A stretch of DNA of 64,000 nucleotides from an uncultured Collinsella sp. (GTDB lineage: Bacteria > Actinomycetota > Coriobacteriia > Coriobacteriales > Coriobacteriaceae), in contig UQIW01000011.1 of NCBI GenBank assembly GCA_900541235.1, forward strand, positions 1-64,000, read 5' to 3'. The notes under the pieces were generated by a model. It searched no databases. It was not told the origin of the DNA and saw only the letters and a list, made by a program, of their open reading frames with translations. The position numbers and the translations under genes were made by a program. Shown piece by piece: positions 9,767-18,960 of this stretch (position 1 is its first letter; each line of letters opens with the position of its first letter).

Positions 9767-9780
9767 CACCTTTGTGGTGG
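9767..9780. repeat. Half copy of the ACCTTTGTGGTGG hairpin repeat
   Basis: CACCTTTGTGGTGG matches the right arm of the hairpins at 47247-47286 and 48861-48895, but the left arm is absent. Confidence 0.5.
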
Positions 9781-9787
9781 TTGGTGG

Positions 9788-10933
9788 CTAAGCGGTGGGG
9801 AGTCCTGGCATGTTAGCCGGCTGCTGCGGCTTGAGGTGGGCGTTGCGCCAGATGATCTGGATAACGTAGCCGAGCATAAAGACAAAGGCTACGCCGCTGA
9901 TGAAGTCACCTACGAGGGGAAGCCCCGTGAGGGCGCCTGCGATTACGCCGCCCACGGCTGCCATGGCGTAGCGGTTTTGGTTGTGTCCGACCATGCGGGA
10001 GATCGCGCACCCCGCAAAGGCACTCGACACCAACGCGATGCCGATAACGCCGCACAAGAGGGCTCCGGCAAGCGACAGACCAGCGATAGAGATAATTAGC
10101 AGTAGGACGGCGGGGACGATAGCAATCGTGCCCAGAAGACCGCTCACCCACAGGGGTATGGGGCGCTGGTGGAGCATGCCGGCGGCGCTGGCGGTCGCGC
10201 GCGGAAAGACGAGCTCGAGCAGCAGAGCGACAAAGCAGGTCGAGAGTGCCGCGGCGACGATACCGCCGATGACATCGTTAACGGTGGAAGTATCCTCGTT
10301 CTCGGTGCGGTCGATCTTGAGCGCGCCTACCTCGGCTCCTGCGGCACGCTCGGGGTCCTCGGAGACGTGCGCGTTCACGGTGCCGGTGATGTGGGCGTTC
10401 TTGCCCAGGATGAGCTTGTCGGCCCAAACCTCGACATCGCCCTCGACGGTGCCATCGATGGTCACCGTGTCGCCCGCAAGCGCTGCCGACTTGGTAGAGC
10501 CGCGCAGGGCAACCGTCTCGCCTATCGCGTAAAAACAGTTGGCGGTGCTGTCGGAATTGAGCACAACGTGCTGACCGACGACCGTGACGCTGCCATCAAC
10601 CGTGGTCTTGGCGATATCGATAGTGCGTGCCGCCAAGCGGACGGCGCCGCCCACCGTGCAGTCGCGGATGGAGAGGCTCTCGCCTGCTGCAATTATGTCG
10701 CGGCCGATGGACGCATCGTCCAAGTTGAGGGCCTGACCTGCCCAGTACAGGTCACCTTCGACGCCGGACGAATTGGCGTCATTGTCGGTCGCAAGTACGT
10801 TGCCTGCGGTGTCCGTGCCGGCGAACGACGCCGTGGGAAGCGCGGTGACCGCTAGAGCGATGAGCGCGAATAAGATCGTGATGCGGCCCCACGCTTTACG
10901 GCGCTGGGTCGACGGGAATTGATTACAGGGCAT
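9788..10933 (-). CDS. Exported polymer-forming (bactofilin-like beta) protein with C-terminal membrane domain
   Basis: A 381-residue protein. The start at 10933 is preferred over an in-frame ATG 48 nt further upstream because GAAGGA lies about 6 nt before it and a signal peptide follows directly (hydrophobic about residues 17-34, ending ALPTASFA). Residues ~50-200 are a repetitive run of short hydrophobic/polar strands (IGRDIIAAGESLSI, VDGSVTVVGQHVVL, IDGTVEGDVEVWADKLILG), the pattern of polymer-forming cytoskeletal beta-helix domains. The C-terminal half has about four membrane segments (residues ~225-370) rich in Gly/Ala/Ile. The architecture suggests an envelope scaffold or sensor with the beta domain outside the cell. 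The function is not established. Confidence 0.78.
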   Translation of the reverse strand: MPCNQFPSTQRRKAWGRITILFALIALAVTALPTASFAGTDTAGNVLATDNDANSSGVEGDLYWAGQALNLDDASIGRDIIAAGESLSIRDCTVGGAVRLAARTIDIAKTTVDGSVTVVGQHVVLNSDSTANCFYAIGETVALRGSTKSAALAGDTVTIDGTVEGDVEVWADKLILGKNAHITGTVNAHVSEDPERAAGAEVGALKIDRTENEDTSTVNDVIGGIVAAALSTCFVALLLELVFPRATASAAGMLHQRPIPLWVSGLLGTIAIVPAVLLLIISIAGLSLAGALLCGVIGIALVSSAFAGCAISRMVGHNQNRYAMAAVGGVIAGALTGLPLVGDFISGVAFVFMLGYVIQIIWRNAHLKPQQPANMPGLPTA

Positions 10934-11039
10934 AGTGAATCCTTCGTTAGATACTCGGCATATACCTAACAGGGTACCCAACGCGTGGGCGCTCTAAAAG
11001 AACCTCTCGGTTGCATTTCGAAGGATGAGCCCGCGCTAC

Positions 11040-11729
11040 CTACTTTTTGCGATGCAAAAAGCGTGCGATGTCATCCTCGGTGGGGCTTTTGATATCAAAG
11101 CGCAGCGACAGCCAGCGTAGTCCCATGGTCACCACGACGCAAACGACCAGTGCGACGACATTGCTGACCAAGCCGCTCATGACAAGGCAAACATAGCTTG
11201 CCGATCCGGCGATGGCCGCGATGGCATAGAAGTTGGTGCGCTGGAAGATACCCGGCACCACACCCATAAAACCATCTCGCAGCATGCCGCCGCCCACCGC
11301 GGTAAAAAAGCCCATCATGATGCACACCGCCGGCGCAAAGCCGTAGACCAGCGCCTTGTCTGCGCCGGTTGCCGCATAAATACCCACCGAGATGATATCG
11401 AGCAGGGGAATGAGCTTTTCGGGCTTGTCGACGATTGCCGGGAAGATGTAGATGATGGCCGCGGTGGCGATGGAGAGCGGGAGCGCCATCGGTTGGTTGA
11501 GGATGTAGACGTTGCCCACCTGCAGCGTCATATCGCGCAAAAGACCGCCGCCCAGTCCACAGACCACGGCGAGCGCGACGGCGCCCACCAGGTCGAGTTT
11601 GTGCTCGCGTGCGACCAACACGCCCGAGATCGATGCCGCGACGACGGCGAACATCTCGAGCCAAAACGGGATGGCAACCATGGCATCCGAGGCGTGTGCG
11701 GTAACGATCATAGCGGCGGCAACGGGCAA
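11040..11729 (-). CDS. TRIC/UPF0126-type membrane cation channel
   Basis: A 229-residue polytopic protein with about seven hydrophobic segments arranged as an internal repeat. The glycine-rich motifs GLGGGLLRDM and AVGGGMLRDGFMGVVPGIF mark the two TRIC/UPF0126 halves. Bacterial TRIC homologues form trimeric, mainly K+-permeable channels, and that role is inferred from the family. The start is TTG at 11729, supported by AAAGGA about 9 nt upstream; an ATG six codons later lacks a Shine-Dalgarno site. It stands alone on the minus strand after the 9788-10933 gene. Confidence 0.88.
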   Translation of the reverse strand: MPVAAAMIVTAHASDAMVAIPFWLEMFAVVAASISGVLVAREHKLDLVGAVALAVVCGLGGGLLRDMTLQVGNVYILNQPMALPLSIATAAIIYIFPAIVDKPEKLIPLLDIISVGIYAATGADKALVYGFAPAVCIMMGFFTAVGGGMLRDGFMGVVPGIFQRTNFYAIAAIAGSASYVCLVMSGLVSNVVALVVCVVVTMGLRWLSLRFDIKSPTEDDIARFLHRKK

Positions 11730-11907
11730 GATGGGGTCCTTTGAGTTACGGGTTTAGACAATGCCCGTACATAGTACATGTTCGGCGCCGATTGCGACCC
11801 TATTGCTCGGCAAACGGTCGGGACTGGGTACGGTCATAGGTTCCATGTTTGGGGATCCGGGTTGATGCTGAACGCGATGGGGGCGTGGTCGAATAGGAGG
11901 GATGTCC

Positions 11908-11988
11908 AAATTTTGAGCTTTGCTCAAAATTTATCCGGTCGGCTTACGCCGACCGCGCTGCGCTAAAAACGCGCCACTGGCGCGTTTT
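11908..11988. repeat. Three tandem hairpins
   Basis: Hairpin A: 11-bp perfect stem 11908-11918/11922-11932, loop TTT. Hairpin B: 8-bp stem 11936-11943/11948-11955. Hairpin C: 10-bp stem 11966-11975/11979-11988, ending in TTTT, which could terminate plus-strand transcripts. Confidence 0.75.
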
Positions 11989-12009
11989 CTTTACGCTTTG
12001 CGCCCTGGC

Positions 12010-12034
12010 GGGTTCGAATCCCTCCTCCTCCGCC
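12010..12034 (+). repeat. 25-nt copy of tRNA-Ser(CGA) 3' end, inverted
   Basis: The plus-strand sequence is identical to the T-arm and acceptor 3' side of the minus-strand tRNA-Ser at 12099-12123 (GGGTTCGAATCCC then CTCCTCCTCCGCC). No matching D-arm or anticodon arm precedes it, so it is a fragment, not a second gene. Confidence 0.85.
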
Positions 12035-12097
12035 GTATTTGCTTGTAAGGGACTTAAAAGAAAAAAGTCCCCGATCTGGGAGCTTTCTCAACCAAAA

Positions 12098-12188
12098 TGG
12101 CGGAGGAGGAGGGATTCGAACCCTCGTGACCTTATACAGGCCAAACGGTTTTCGAGACCGCCGCATTCAACCACTCTGCCACCCCTCC
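12098..12188 (-). tRNA. tRNA-Ser (CGA anticodon)
   Basis: A 91-nt class II tRNA. The acceptor GGAGGGG pairs with CTCCTCC (one G-T pair), the discriminator is G, and CCA is encoded at 12098-12100. The anticodon loop is CTCGAAA on a 5-bp stem, there is a long variable arm, and the T-arm is GGGTTCGAATCCC. Confidence 0.93.
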
Positions 12189-12197
12189 GCGTGGGGT

Positions 12198-12228
12198 AAA
12201 AACAAAGCAGGCTCGAAGGCCTGCTTTG
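12198..12228 (-). terminator. Terminator after tRNA-Ser(GGA)
   Basis: A 10-bp perfect stem (12203-12212 with 12219-12228) and, read on the minus strand, a TTTTT run at 12202-12198. It lies between the two tRNA-Ser genes. Confidence 0.8.
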
Positions 12229-12236
12229 GAATTAAC

Positions 12237-12327
12237 TGGCGGAGAGTCAGGGATTTGAACCCTGGAGACGCTTTTGACGCCTACACGATTTCCAATCGTG
12301 CTCCTTCGGCCACTCGGACAACTCTCC
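12237..12327 (-). tRNA. tRNA-Ser (GGA anticodon)
   Basis: A 91-nt class II tRNA. The acceptor GGAGAGT pairs with ACTCTCC, the discriminator is G, and CCA is encoded at 12237-12239. The anticodon arm is CACGATTGGAAATCGTG, with a long variable arm and T-arm GGGTTCAAATCCC. Confidence 0.95.
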
Positions 12328-12343
12328 GTTAAATGCGAAAGTC

Positions 12344-12371
12344 AGTATACACGAGGAATCGCAAAGTGCAA
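12344..12371 (-). promoter_or_regulatory. Promoter of the tRNA-Ser genes
   Basis: Read on the minus strand: TTGCAC (12371-12366), 16-nt spacer, TATACT (12349-12344), placing the start point a few bases upstream of tRNA-Ser(GGA). Confidence 0.6.
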
Positions 12372-12831
12372 ACAGAAAAGTTGGCATTTTTTAAAACGCT
12401 TGGCCGCGTTTGGCGTTGCAGCGGGGTTTGAGATGCCAAAAAACGGCTTCCGACCAGCGTAGTTGATCAACTCAATTGTTCAAAAGGGGTATTTATAAGC
12501 GATTTGGCAATGAATTTAAAAATCTTTGGGTGGTGCTGTGGGCCACTGGTATGCATTTTGCGACCACAACCATGCGCCCGTTGACCTGCGACTTGGCTCA
12601 GCTTGTCCTCACGGCACCGTATCTTGTCCACAGATCCGTCAAGCTTTTGGTCAGCATTTGGTTGGAATGCGCATGAAACGTCGTGCGAGTATGGGCATAT
12701 GTGGAGGTCATGAGGTTGTAGCTGCATATTCTTGCAGCCTAGGAGGTTGAAAGATATTATTACCAAGTCTTTTCCTGCTTCAGGCGCACCTTCACGACCT
12801 GAAGCCACATTTGCCCAGAGGAGGTGACAAT
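12372..12831 (+). other. Gene-free leader upstream of rpsF
   Basis: About 460 nt with no supportable gene. It must contain the promoter of the rpsF operon. The last 55 nt hold a hairpin that could be the autoregulatory site (see 12777-12805). Short open frames here lack ribosome binding sites and family resemblance. Confidence 0.5.
12777..12805 (+). promoter_or_regulatory. Hairpin in rpsF leader, candidate S6:S18 site
   Basis: An 8-bp perfect stem GCTTCAGG/CCTGAAGC with a 13-nt loop containing CACC, ending 26 nt before the rpsF start. Many bacteria carry an S6:S18-binding hairpin in this position. The assignment here rests on position and general shape only. Confidence 0.35.
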
Positions 12832-13125
12832 ATGAAGGCTTATGAACTGCTGTTCTTTGTTGACCCGTCGCTCGACCCCGAGACTCGTCTCGCTGTTATG
12901 AAGCGTATCGATACCACGATCGCTGAGGGCGCTGGCAAGGTCGACTCCGTTGACGAGTGGGGCAAGCGCAAGCTCGCCTACGAGATCAACGACCTCACCG
13001 ATGGTGACTACACCCTCATCAACTTCCACGCAGATCCTACCCAGATCGCCGAGCTTGATCGCGTCCTGCGCATCACCGACGCTGTGGTCCGCCACATGAT
13101 CGTCCGTCGCGACGACCAGGAGTAA
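12832..13125 (+). CDS. rpsF: 30S ribosomal protein S6
   Basis: A 97-residue protein of normal family length (MKAYELLFFVDPSL; KRKLAYEIND; YTLINFHAD). ATG 12832 follows GAGGAGGTGA with good spacing; an in-frame extension upstream has no support. S6 binds S18 on the 30S platform. It is the first gene of the conserved rpsF-ssb-rpsR-rplI block. Confidence 0.98.
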   Translation: MKAYELLFFVDPSLDPETRLAVMKRIDTTIAEGAGKVDSVDEWGKRKLAYEINDLTDGDYTLINFHADPTQIAELDRVLRITDAVVRHMIVRRDDQE

Positions 13126-13173
13126 GACTGTCGTTTTGGACTGGGCTTGTGCCCCAAGAGGAAGTAGTGAGTT

Positions 13174-13626
13174 ATGAGCATCAATCGAGTGAACATCACC
13201 GGTAACCTCACCCGCGATCCCGAGCTGCGCGCCACCGCCGGCGGAACCCAGGTTCTGTCCTTTGGCGTTGCCGTGAACGATCGTCGCCGCAACGCGCAGA
13301 CTGGCGAGTGGGAGGACTATCCCAACTTTGTCGACTGCACCATGTTCGGCACCCGCGCCGAGGCCGTGAGCCGTTTCCTGGCAAAGGGAAACAAGGTCGC
13401 GATCGAGGGCAAGCTGCGCTACAGCTCTTGGGAGCGCGACGGCCAGCGCCGGAGCAAGCTTGAGGTCATCGTCGATGAGATCGAGTTTATGAGCTCCCGT
13501 GGTGGCCAGGGTGGCTACGATCAGGGCGGTTACGCCCCCGCAGCTCCCGCGCCCGCAGCACGTCCTGCCGCGCCGGTGGCTACGCCGCCCGCGGTCGACG
13601 TCTACGATGAGGACATCCCGTTCTAA
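13174..13626 (+). CDS. ssb: Single-stranded DNA-binding protein
   Basis: A 150-residue protein. The N-terminal OB fold (residues 1-108) shows the standard INRVNITGNLTRDPELR start, VNFV-type core (PNFVDCTMFG) and VEG-type loop (KVAIEGKLRY). A Gly/Pro/Ala-rich linker leads to the acidic tip DEDIPF, which recruits replication and repair partners. It lies 48 nt after rpsF in the usual ribosomal protein/ssb operon. Confidence 0.97.
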   Translation: MSINRVNITGNLTRDPELRATAGGTQVLSFGVAVNDRRRNAQTGEWEDYPNFVDCTMFGTRAEAVSRFLAKGNKVAIEGKLRYSSWERDGQRRSKLEVIVDEIEFMSSRGGQGGYDQGGYAPAAPAPAARPAAPVATPPAVDVYDEDIPF

Positions 13627-13698
13627 GGGTTGTTCACCTATTTTTGAGTGAGAGGCGGCTTCGGTTCGCCGAAGTTGCCAAATGAAAGGTATTTTGAC

Positions 13699-13965
13699 AT
13701 GGCTAATGATTTTTCTGCACGTCAGCCGCGTCGTAAGTACTGCCAGTTCTGCAAGGAGAACACTGAGTTCATCGACTATAAGGACACTCAGCTTCTCCGT
13801 AAGTACATGACCGACCGTGGCAAGATCAAGCCCCGTCGCGTCACTGGCGCTTGCACGCAGCATCAGCATGACATCGCCAACGCCATCAAGCGCGCCCGCG
13901 AGATGGCTCTCCTGCCGTACACCGTCCCCGTGGTTTCCTCTCGTGGCAACCGCGACCGCGGCTAA
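13699..13965 (+). CDS. rpsR: 30S ribosomal protein S18
   Basis: An 88-residue protein. ATG 13699 follows GAAAGG; a longer frame starting at 13648 is not needed. The two-Cys motif RRKYCQFCKE is followed by the S18 core (DYKDTQLLRKYMTDRGKI; ITGT-like RRVTGACTQHQ; IKRAREMALLPY). The CxxC shows this is a potentially Zn-binding paralogue rather than the Cys-free form. S18 partners S6. Confidence 0.97.
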   Translation: MANDFSARQPRRKYCQFCKENTEFIDYKDTQLLRKYMTDRGKIKPRRVTGACTQHQHDIANAIKRAREMALLPYTVPVVSSRGNRDRG

Positions 13966-13980
13966 GAAGGGAGACGCATC

Positions 13981-14520
13981 ATGAAGGTTATTCTTCTCGA
14001 TGAGATCAAGGGCAAGGGCGGCGAGGGTGACGTCGTAGAGGTCGCTCAGGGTTACGCTGAGAACTTCCTGTTCCCCAAGAAGCTCGCTGTTGCCGCCACC
14101 AAGGGCAACCTCAAGCAGCTTGACGAGCGTCGCAACAACATCGCCAAGCGCGAGGCCGTCCGTCTGGCTACCGCCAACGAGACCAAGGCTGCCTTCGAGG
14201 GCAAGACGGTCACCGTTGACGTCAAGGTCGGCGACGAGGGCATCCTCTTTGGCTCCGTTACCGCCGCTATGGTCGCTGACGCCATCAAGGCTCAGCTCGG
14301 TATGGACATCGACCGCAAGCGCGTCGAGCTCGGTAAGCCCATCAAGGTTGCCGGTGCCCACACCGTTGCCATCTCGCTGTACCGCGAGATCAAGGCCGAG
14401 GTTGTCGTTCTCGTCGGCGTTACCGCCGAGGAGCTCGCTGCCGAGGCTGAGGTCGAGGAGGCCGCTGAGGTCGCCGAGGCCGAGACCGCCGAGGTCGAGA
14501 CTGAGGCTGCTGCCGAGTAG
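13981..14520 (+). CDS. rplI: 50S ribosomal protein L9 with acidic C-terminal extension
   Basis: A 179-residue protein, about 30 residues longer than usual. The N-domain MKVILLDEIKGKGGEGDVVEV with GYAENFLFP is diagnostic, followed by the connecting helix and C-domain. The extra tail (about residues 150-179) is almost entirely Glu, Ala, Val and Thr and low in complexity. The start is 15 nt after rpsR, with AAGGGAG upstream, and a strong terminator follows. Confidence 0.97.
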   Translation: MKVILLDEIKGKGGEGDVVEVAQGYAENFLFPKKLAVAATKGNLKQLDERRNNIAKREAVRLATANETKAAFEGKTVTVDVKVGDEGILFGSVTAAMVADAIKAQLGMDIDRKRVELGKPIKVAGAHTVAISLYREIKAEVVVLVGVTAEELAAEAEVEEAAEVAEAETAEVETEAAAE

Positions 14521-14552
14521 CATTTGCTGCAACGCAACAATCTTGTTCTAAG

Positions 14553-14590
14553 AAGGGCGCTCTGGGAAACCAGGGCGCCCTTTTGTTTTT
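14553..14590 (+). terminator. Terminator of the rpsF-rplI operon
   Basis: A 13-bp stem (14553-14565 with 14570-14582, one T-G pair) with a GAAA tetraloop, then TTGTTTTTT. Confidence 0.95.
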
Positions 14591-14744
14591 TGCGCTGAGT
14601 GAGTGTCATGGTGAACGTTGCGTCGAAGTCCTATATACAGGACCGTTCATCCGTTTGGTTCGGTGATGATTGGCGGCGCGCGGCGCGTTTTGGGACCGTG
14701 GCTGATACTATGGATGCTCGCAAGCGATATGAATGAGGATGCTC

Positions 14745-16136
14745 ATGGCATATGACGATAGGGAGACGGGGCTGACGGTCGAGGACCGCGGCTCAAAGTT
14801 GGGTCTTCCCCAAAACCAAGATGCAGAGGCCAATGTACTGGCCGCTATGCTGCTATCGCCCGAGGTGGTCGAAGAGGCCCAGGTCGAGCTGCAGCCCGAT
14901 GATTTCTACCGGCCCATTCATAAGACCATCTACACCGCGATGGTCGATATGTACAACAGCCGCATTCCCATCGACTCCATCTCGCTGATCGATTACCTGC
15001 GAAGCATCAACAAGCTCGATGCCGTGGGCGGCGAGGCCTACATTTTGGAGCTGATGGGTCAGACTCTGTCGCTCGTGAACTGGCAGCACCATGCCGCCAT
15101 CGTTCGTCGCGATTCGATGCTGCGCGAGCTGATCGGCGCCACCAACGAGATCAACGCGCTGGCATATAACGCCCCCACCGACACCAAGGAGGTCGTGGAG
15201 CTAGCCGAGAGCAAGCTGCTCAAGGTCACGGCACGCGAGGTCAAGTCGAGCTACAAGACGCTGACCGAGTTTATGGTTGAGGCCTATAACGAGGCCGAGG
15301 AAGTGTGTCAGGCCGGTGGTCAGGCTGCGGGCGTGCCCACGGGCTTCCCGTCACTCGACCGCATGCTCATGGGCTTCCGCGAGGGCCAGCTCATCATTAT
15401 CGGCGCCCGCCCTGCTGTGGGTAAGACGTCGTTCGCCCTGAATCTGGCGCTCAACGCTGCCGCTGCCGGTTATACCGTCGGCTTCTTCTCGCTGGAGATG
15501 TCGGGCAAAGAAATTGCCCAGCGTCTGATTTGCGCCTACGCCATGATCTCGATCAGTGACTTCCGCATGGGCCGCATTAGCCCCGAGCAGTGGGCCAATA
15601 TCAACGAGGCCACGCAGACCTTGTCCAAGCTCGATATTCTGATTGACGATACGCCCGGCACCACAGTGACCGAGATTCGCGCCAAGAGCCGCCGCATGCT
15701 CCATAACAAGGAGAAGGCAATCATCATCCTGGACTACCTGCAGCTGGTGAGTCCTCCGCCGGGACGCCGCTCCGAGAGCCGTACCGTCGAGGTTTCGGAG
15801 ATGTCGCGTGGTCTGAAGATCATGGCCAAGGAGCTCAAGATCCCGCTCATCGCGCTGTCGCAGCTCTCGCGTCAGGTCGAATCCCGTACCGGCAAGCGCC
15901 CGCAGCTTTCCGACCTTCGTGAATCGGGCTCCATCGAGCAGGACGCCGATATCGTTATGTTCTTGGACCGCTCCGCCGACGAGGCCGAGGCCTCGCGCGA
16001 CGATCGACCCGACGAGGGCGTTACGCGTATCGTCGTGGCCAAGAACCGTTCGGGCCCGATCGGCGACGTCGATCTGATGTTCCTGCCGGCATCCACCAAG
16101 TTCTATGAGCTTGATGGGGCACATGCCGAGGAGTAG
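14745..16136 (+). CDS. dnaB: Replicative DNA helicase DnaB
   Basis: A 463-residue hexameric helicase. ATG 14745 is chosen over ATG 14733 because TGAGGA lies 6 nt before it. The N-terminal primase-interacting domain (QDAEANVLAAMLLSPE; DFYRPIHKTIY) is followed by a linker and the RecA-like motor with Walker A GARPAVGKTS (about residues 220-229), FFSLEMS, Walker B IIILDYLQL, and the QLSR...DLRESGSIEQDAD arginine-finger region. No intein is present. It follows the ribosomal protein operon after a terminator. Confidence 0.97.
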   Translation: MAYDDRETGLTVEDRGSKLGLPQNQDAEANVLAAMLLSPEVVEEAQVELQPDDFYRPIHKTIYTAMVDMYNSRIPIDSISLIDYLRSINKLDAVGGEAYILELMGQTLSLVNWQHHAAIVRRDSMLRELIGATNEINALAYNAPTDTKEVVELAESKLLKVTAREVKSSYKTLTEFMVEAYNEAEEVCQAGGQAAGVPTGFPSLDRMLMGFREGQLIIIGARPAVGKTSFALNLALNAAAAGYTVGFFSLEMSGKEIAQRLICAYAMISISDFRMGRISPEQWANINEATQTLSKLDILIDDTPGTTVTEIRAKSRRMLHNKEKAIIILDYLQLVSPPPGRRSESRTVEVSEMSRGLKIMAKELKIPLIALSQLSRQVESRTGKRPQLSDLRESGSIEQDADIVMFLDRSADEAEASRDDRPDEGVTRIVVAKNRSGPIGDVDLMFLPASTKFYELDGAHAEE

Positions 16137-16229
16137 GACAGGCGCCCGTTGCACGGGTATACTGGGAATGTTTTGTGCTTCTGCGTGCCGGCGTGGCGCG
16201 TAGACAGTCCATGAATGTAAGGAGTAAAC

Positions 16230-17516
<1,287 letters not shown>

Positions 17517-17538
17517 TCGGGACTATTTGGTTATTGCG

Positions 17539-17580
17539 ATATACCCCTTTGCAGCCCGGACGGGCGGCCGAGGGGTATAT
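17539..17580 (+). promoter_or_regulatory. Hairpin between purA and purD
   Basis: A 10-bp perfect outer stem ATATACCCCT/AGGGGTATAT with an inner GCCCG/CGGGC stem, then TTGCTTG. It could be a purA terminator or an attenuator for purD. The T-run is poor. Confidence 0.5.
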
Positions 17581-17634
17581 TTGCTTGCAAAGGGCTCGCG
17601 CGGAGCGGGCCGTTCATCCATAGAGGAGGCACCC

Positions 17635-18939
17635 TTGAAGGCGGACACTCAAACCATCGACATCCTGTTGTTGGGCAGCGGCGGCCGTGAGCATGCTTTG
17701 GCAGCCAAGCTCGCAGCATCACCGCGCGCCGGCAAGCTCTACATTGCGCCGGGCAACGGCGGCACCGCGAGCTGCGGCGAGAACGTTGTTCTCGACGACT
17801 GCGATCCTGCGGCCGTGGCGGCGTTTGCGCAGAGCCACGGATGCGGACTTGTGGTAATTGGCCCCGAGGCTCCGCTCGTGGCGGGCGTGGCCGACGCCGT
17901 GCGCGCGGCGGGTATTCCCTGCTTTGGCCCGGGTGCCGAGGGCGCCCAGATGGAGGGCTCCAAGCTGTTCTCCAAGCAGCTCATGGAGCGCGCCGGTATC
18001 CCTACGGCGGCCTACGGCTCGTTTACCGACGAGGCTTCGGCTCTTGCCTACGTGCGCGAGCAGGGCGCCCCGCTGGTCGTCAAGGCCGACGGCCTTGCCG
18101 CGGGCAAGGGCGTTATCGTGGCAACCGAGCTTGCGCAGGCCGAGGAGGCCGTGCGCGAGTGTTTTGGCGGCACCTTTGGCGATGCCGGCAACACCGTGGT
18201 TATCGAGGAGATGCTCGTTGGCCCCGAGTGCTCGCTGCTGGCCTTTACCGACGGCAAGACCGTTCGCCCCATGGCCACCTCGCAGGACCACAAGCGCGCG
18301 CTCGAGGGCGACAAGGGCCCCAACACCGGTGGCATGGGCGTCTACAGCCCGGTGCCCATCGTGACTGACGAGGAGCACGCCACGATGGTGAAGGTCATGG
18401 AGCAGACCGTGGCCGAGCTCGCTGTCGAGGGTATCGACTACCGCGGCTGCCTGTACGGCGGCTTTATGCTCACGCCTGCCGGCCCCAAGGTGCTGGAGTT
18501 CAATGCCCGCTTTGGCGACCCCGAGACGCAGGTCGTGCTGCCGCGCCTTAAGAACGACCTGGTCGAGGTCATGCTGGCTTGTGCCAACTGCGAGCTCGAT
18601 CAGATTGAGCTCGACTGGCGTGACGAGTGGGCCGTGGCCGTTGTCCTGACGAGCGCGGGCTATCCCGGCAGCTACGAGAAGGGCAAGGTCATCACCGGTA
18701 TCGCCGATGCCGAGGCCATGGAGAACGTGACCGTGTACCACGCGGGCACCGCCGTGGTGGACGGCCAGCTCGTGACCAATGGTGGCCGCGTGCTTGCCGT
18801 GACCGCTCTGGGCGACACGTTCGAGAACGCTCGCAACCTTGCCTACGAGGCCTGCGAGAAGATTGATTTTGAGGGCAAGACCCTGCGTCACGACATCGGC
18901 CTGCGCGCGCTGCGCGGCCGCGACGCCTGGGATGCCTAA
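17635..18939 (+). CDS. purD: Phosphoribosylamine-glycine ligase
   Basis: A 434-residue ATP-grasp enzyme making glycinamide ribonucleotide, the second purine step. The frame is open further upstream, but TTG 17635 is preferred: GAGGAGG sits 5 nt before it and the conserved N-terminus follows at once (IDILLLGSGGREHALA). Other landmarks are GPEAPLVAGVAD, the ATP-grasp region SKQLMERAGIPTA...VKADGLAAGKGV, DHKRALEGDKGPNTGGMG and FNARFGDPETQ. The unusual TTG start may lower expression. The Nudix gene follows 21 nt later. Confidence 0.96.
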   Translation: MKADTQTIDILLLGSGGREHALAAKLAASPRAGKLYIAPGNGGTASCGENVVLDDCDPAAVAAFAQSHGCGLVVIGPEAPLVAGVADAVRAAGIPCFGPGAEGAQMEGSKLFSKQLMERAGIPTAAYGSFTDEASALAYVREQGAPLVVKADGLAAGKGVIVATELAQAEEAVRECFGGTFGDAGNTVVIEEMLVGPECSLLAFTDGKTVRPMATSQDHKRALEGDKGPNTGGMGVYSPVPIVTDEEHATMVKVMEQTVAELAVEGIDYRGCLYGGFMLTPAGPKVLEFNARFGDPETQVVLPRLKNDLVEVMLACANCELDQIELDWRDEWAVAVVLTSAGYPGSYEKGKVITGIADAEAMENVTVYHAGTAVVDGQLVTNGGRVLAVTALGDTFENARNLAYEACEKIDFEGKTLRHDIGLRALRGRDAWDA

Positions 18940-18960
18940 AATCCGAGAGGAATGAGACGG

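Larger units (their letters stand above)
11730..12097. other. Gene-free stretch upstream of the TRIC gene
   Basis: A 368-nt gap with no supportable protein. It contains three consecutive hairpins (11908-11988), a 25-nt inverted copy of a tRNA-Ser 3' end (12010-12034), and a possible hairpin GGGACTT/AAGTCCC (about 12049-12075) that could terminate tRNA-Ser(CGA). Confidence 0.6.

Noticed and set aside
12010..12034. A second complete tRNA-Ser gene on the plus strand
   Set aside because: No matching 5' acceptor, D-arm or anticodon arm upstream; only the 3' 25 nt is present.
12467..12808. A 113-codon minus-strand open frame upstream of rpsF
   Set aside because: No ribosome site or recognisable domain, and it overlaps the expected promoter and leader of the ribosomal protein operon.
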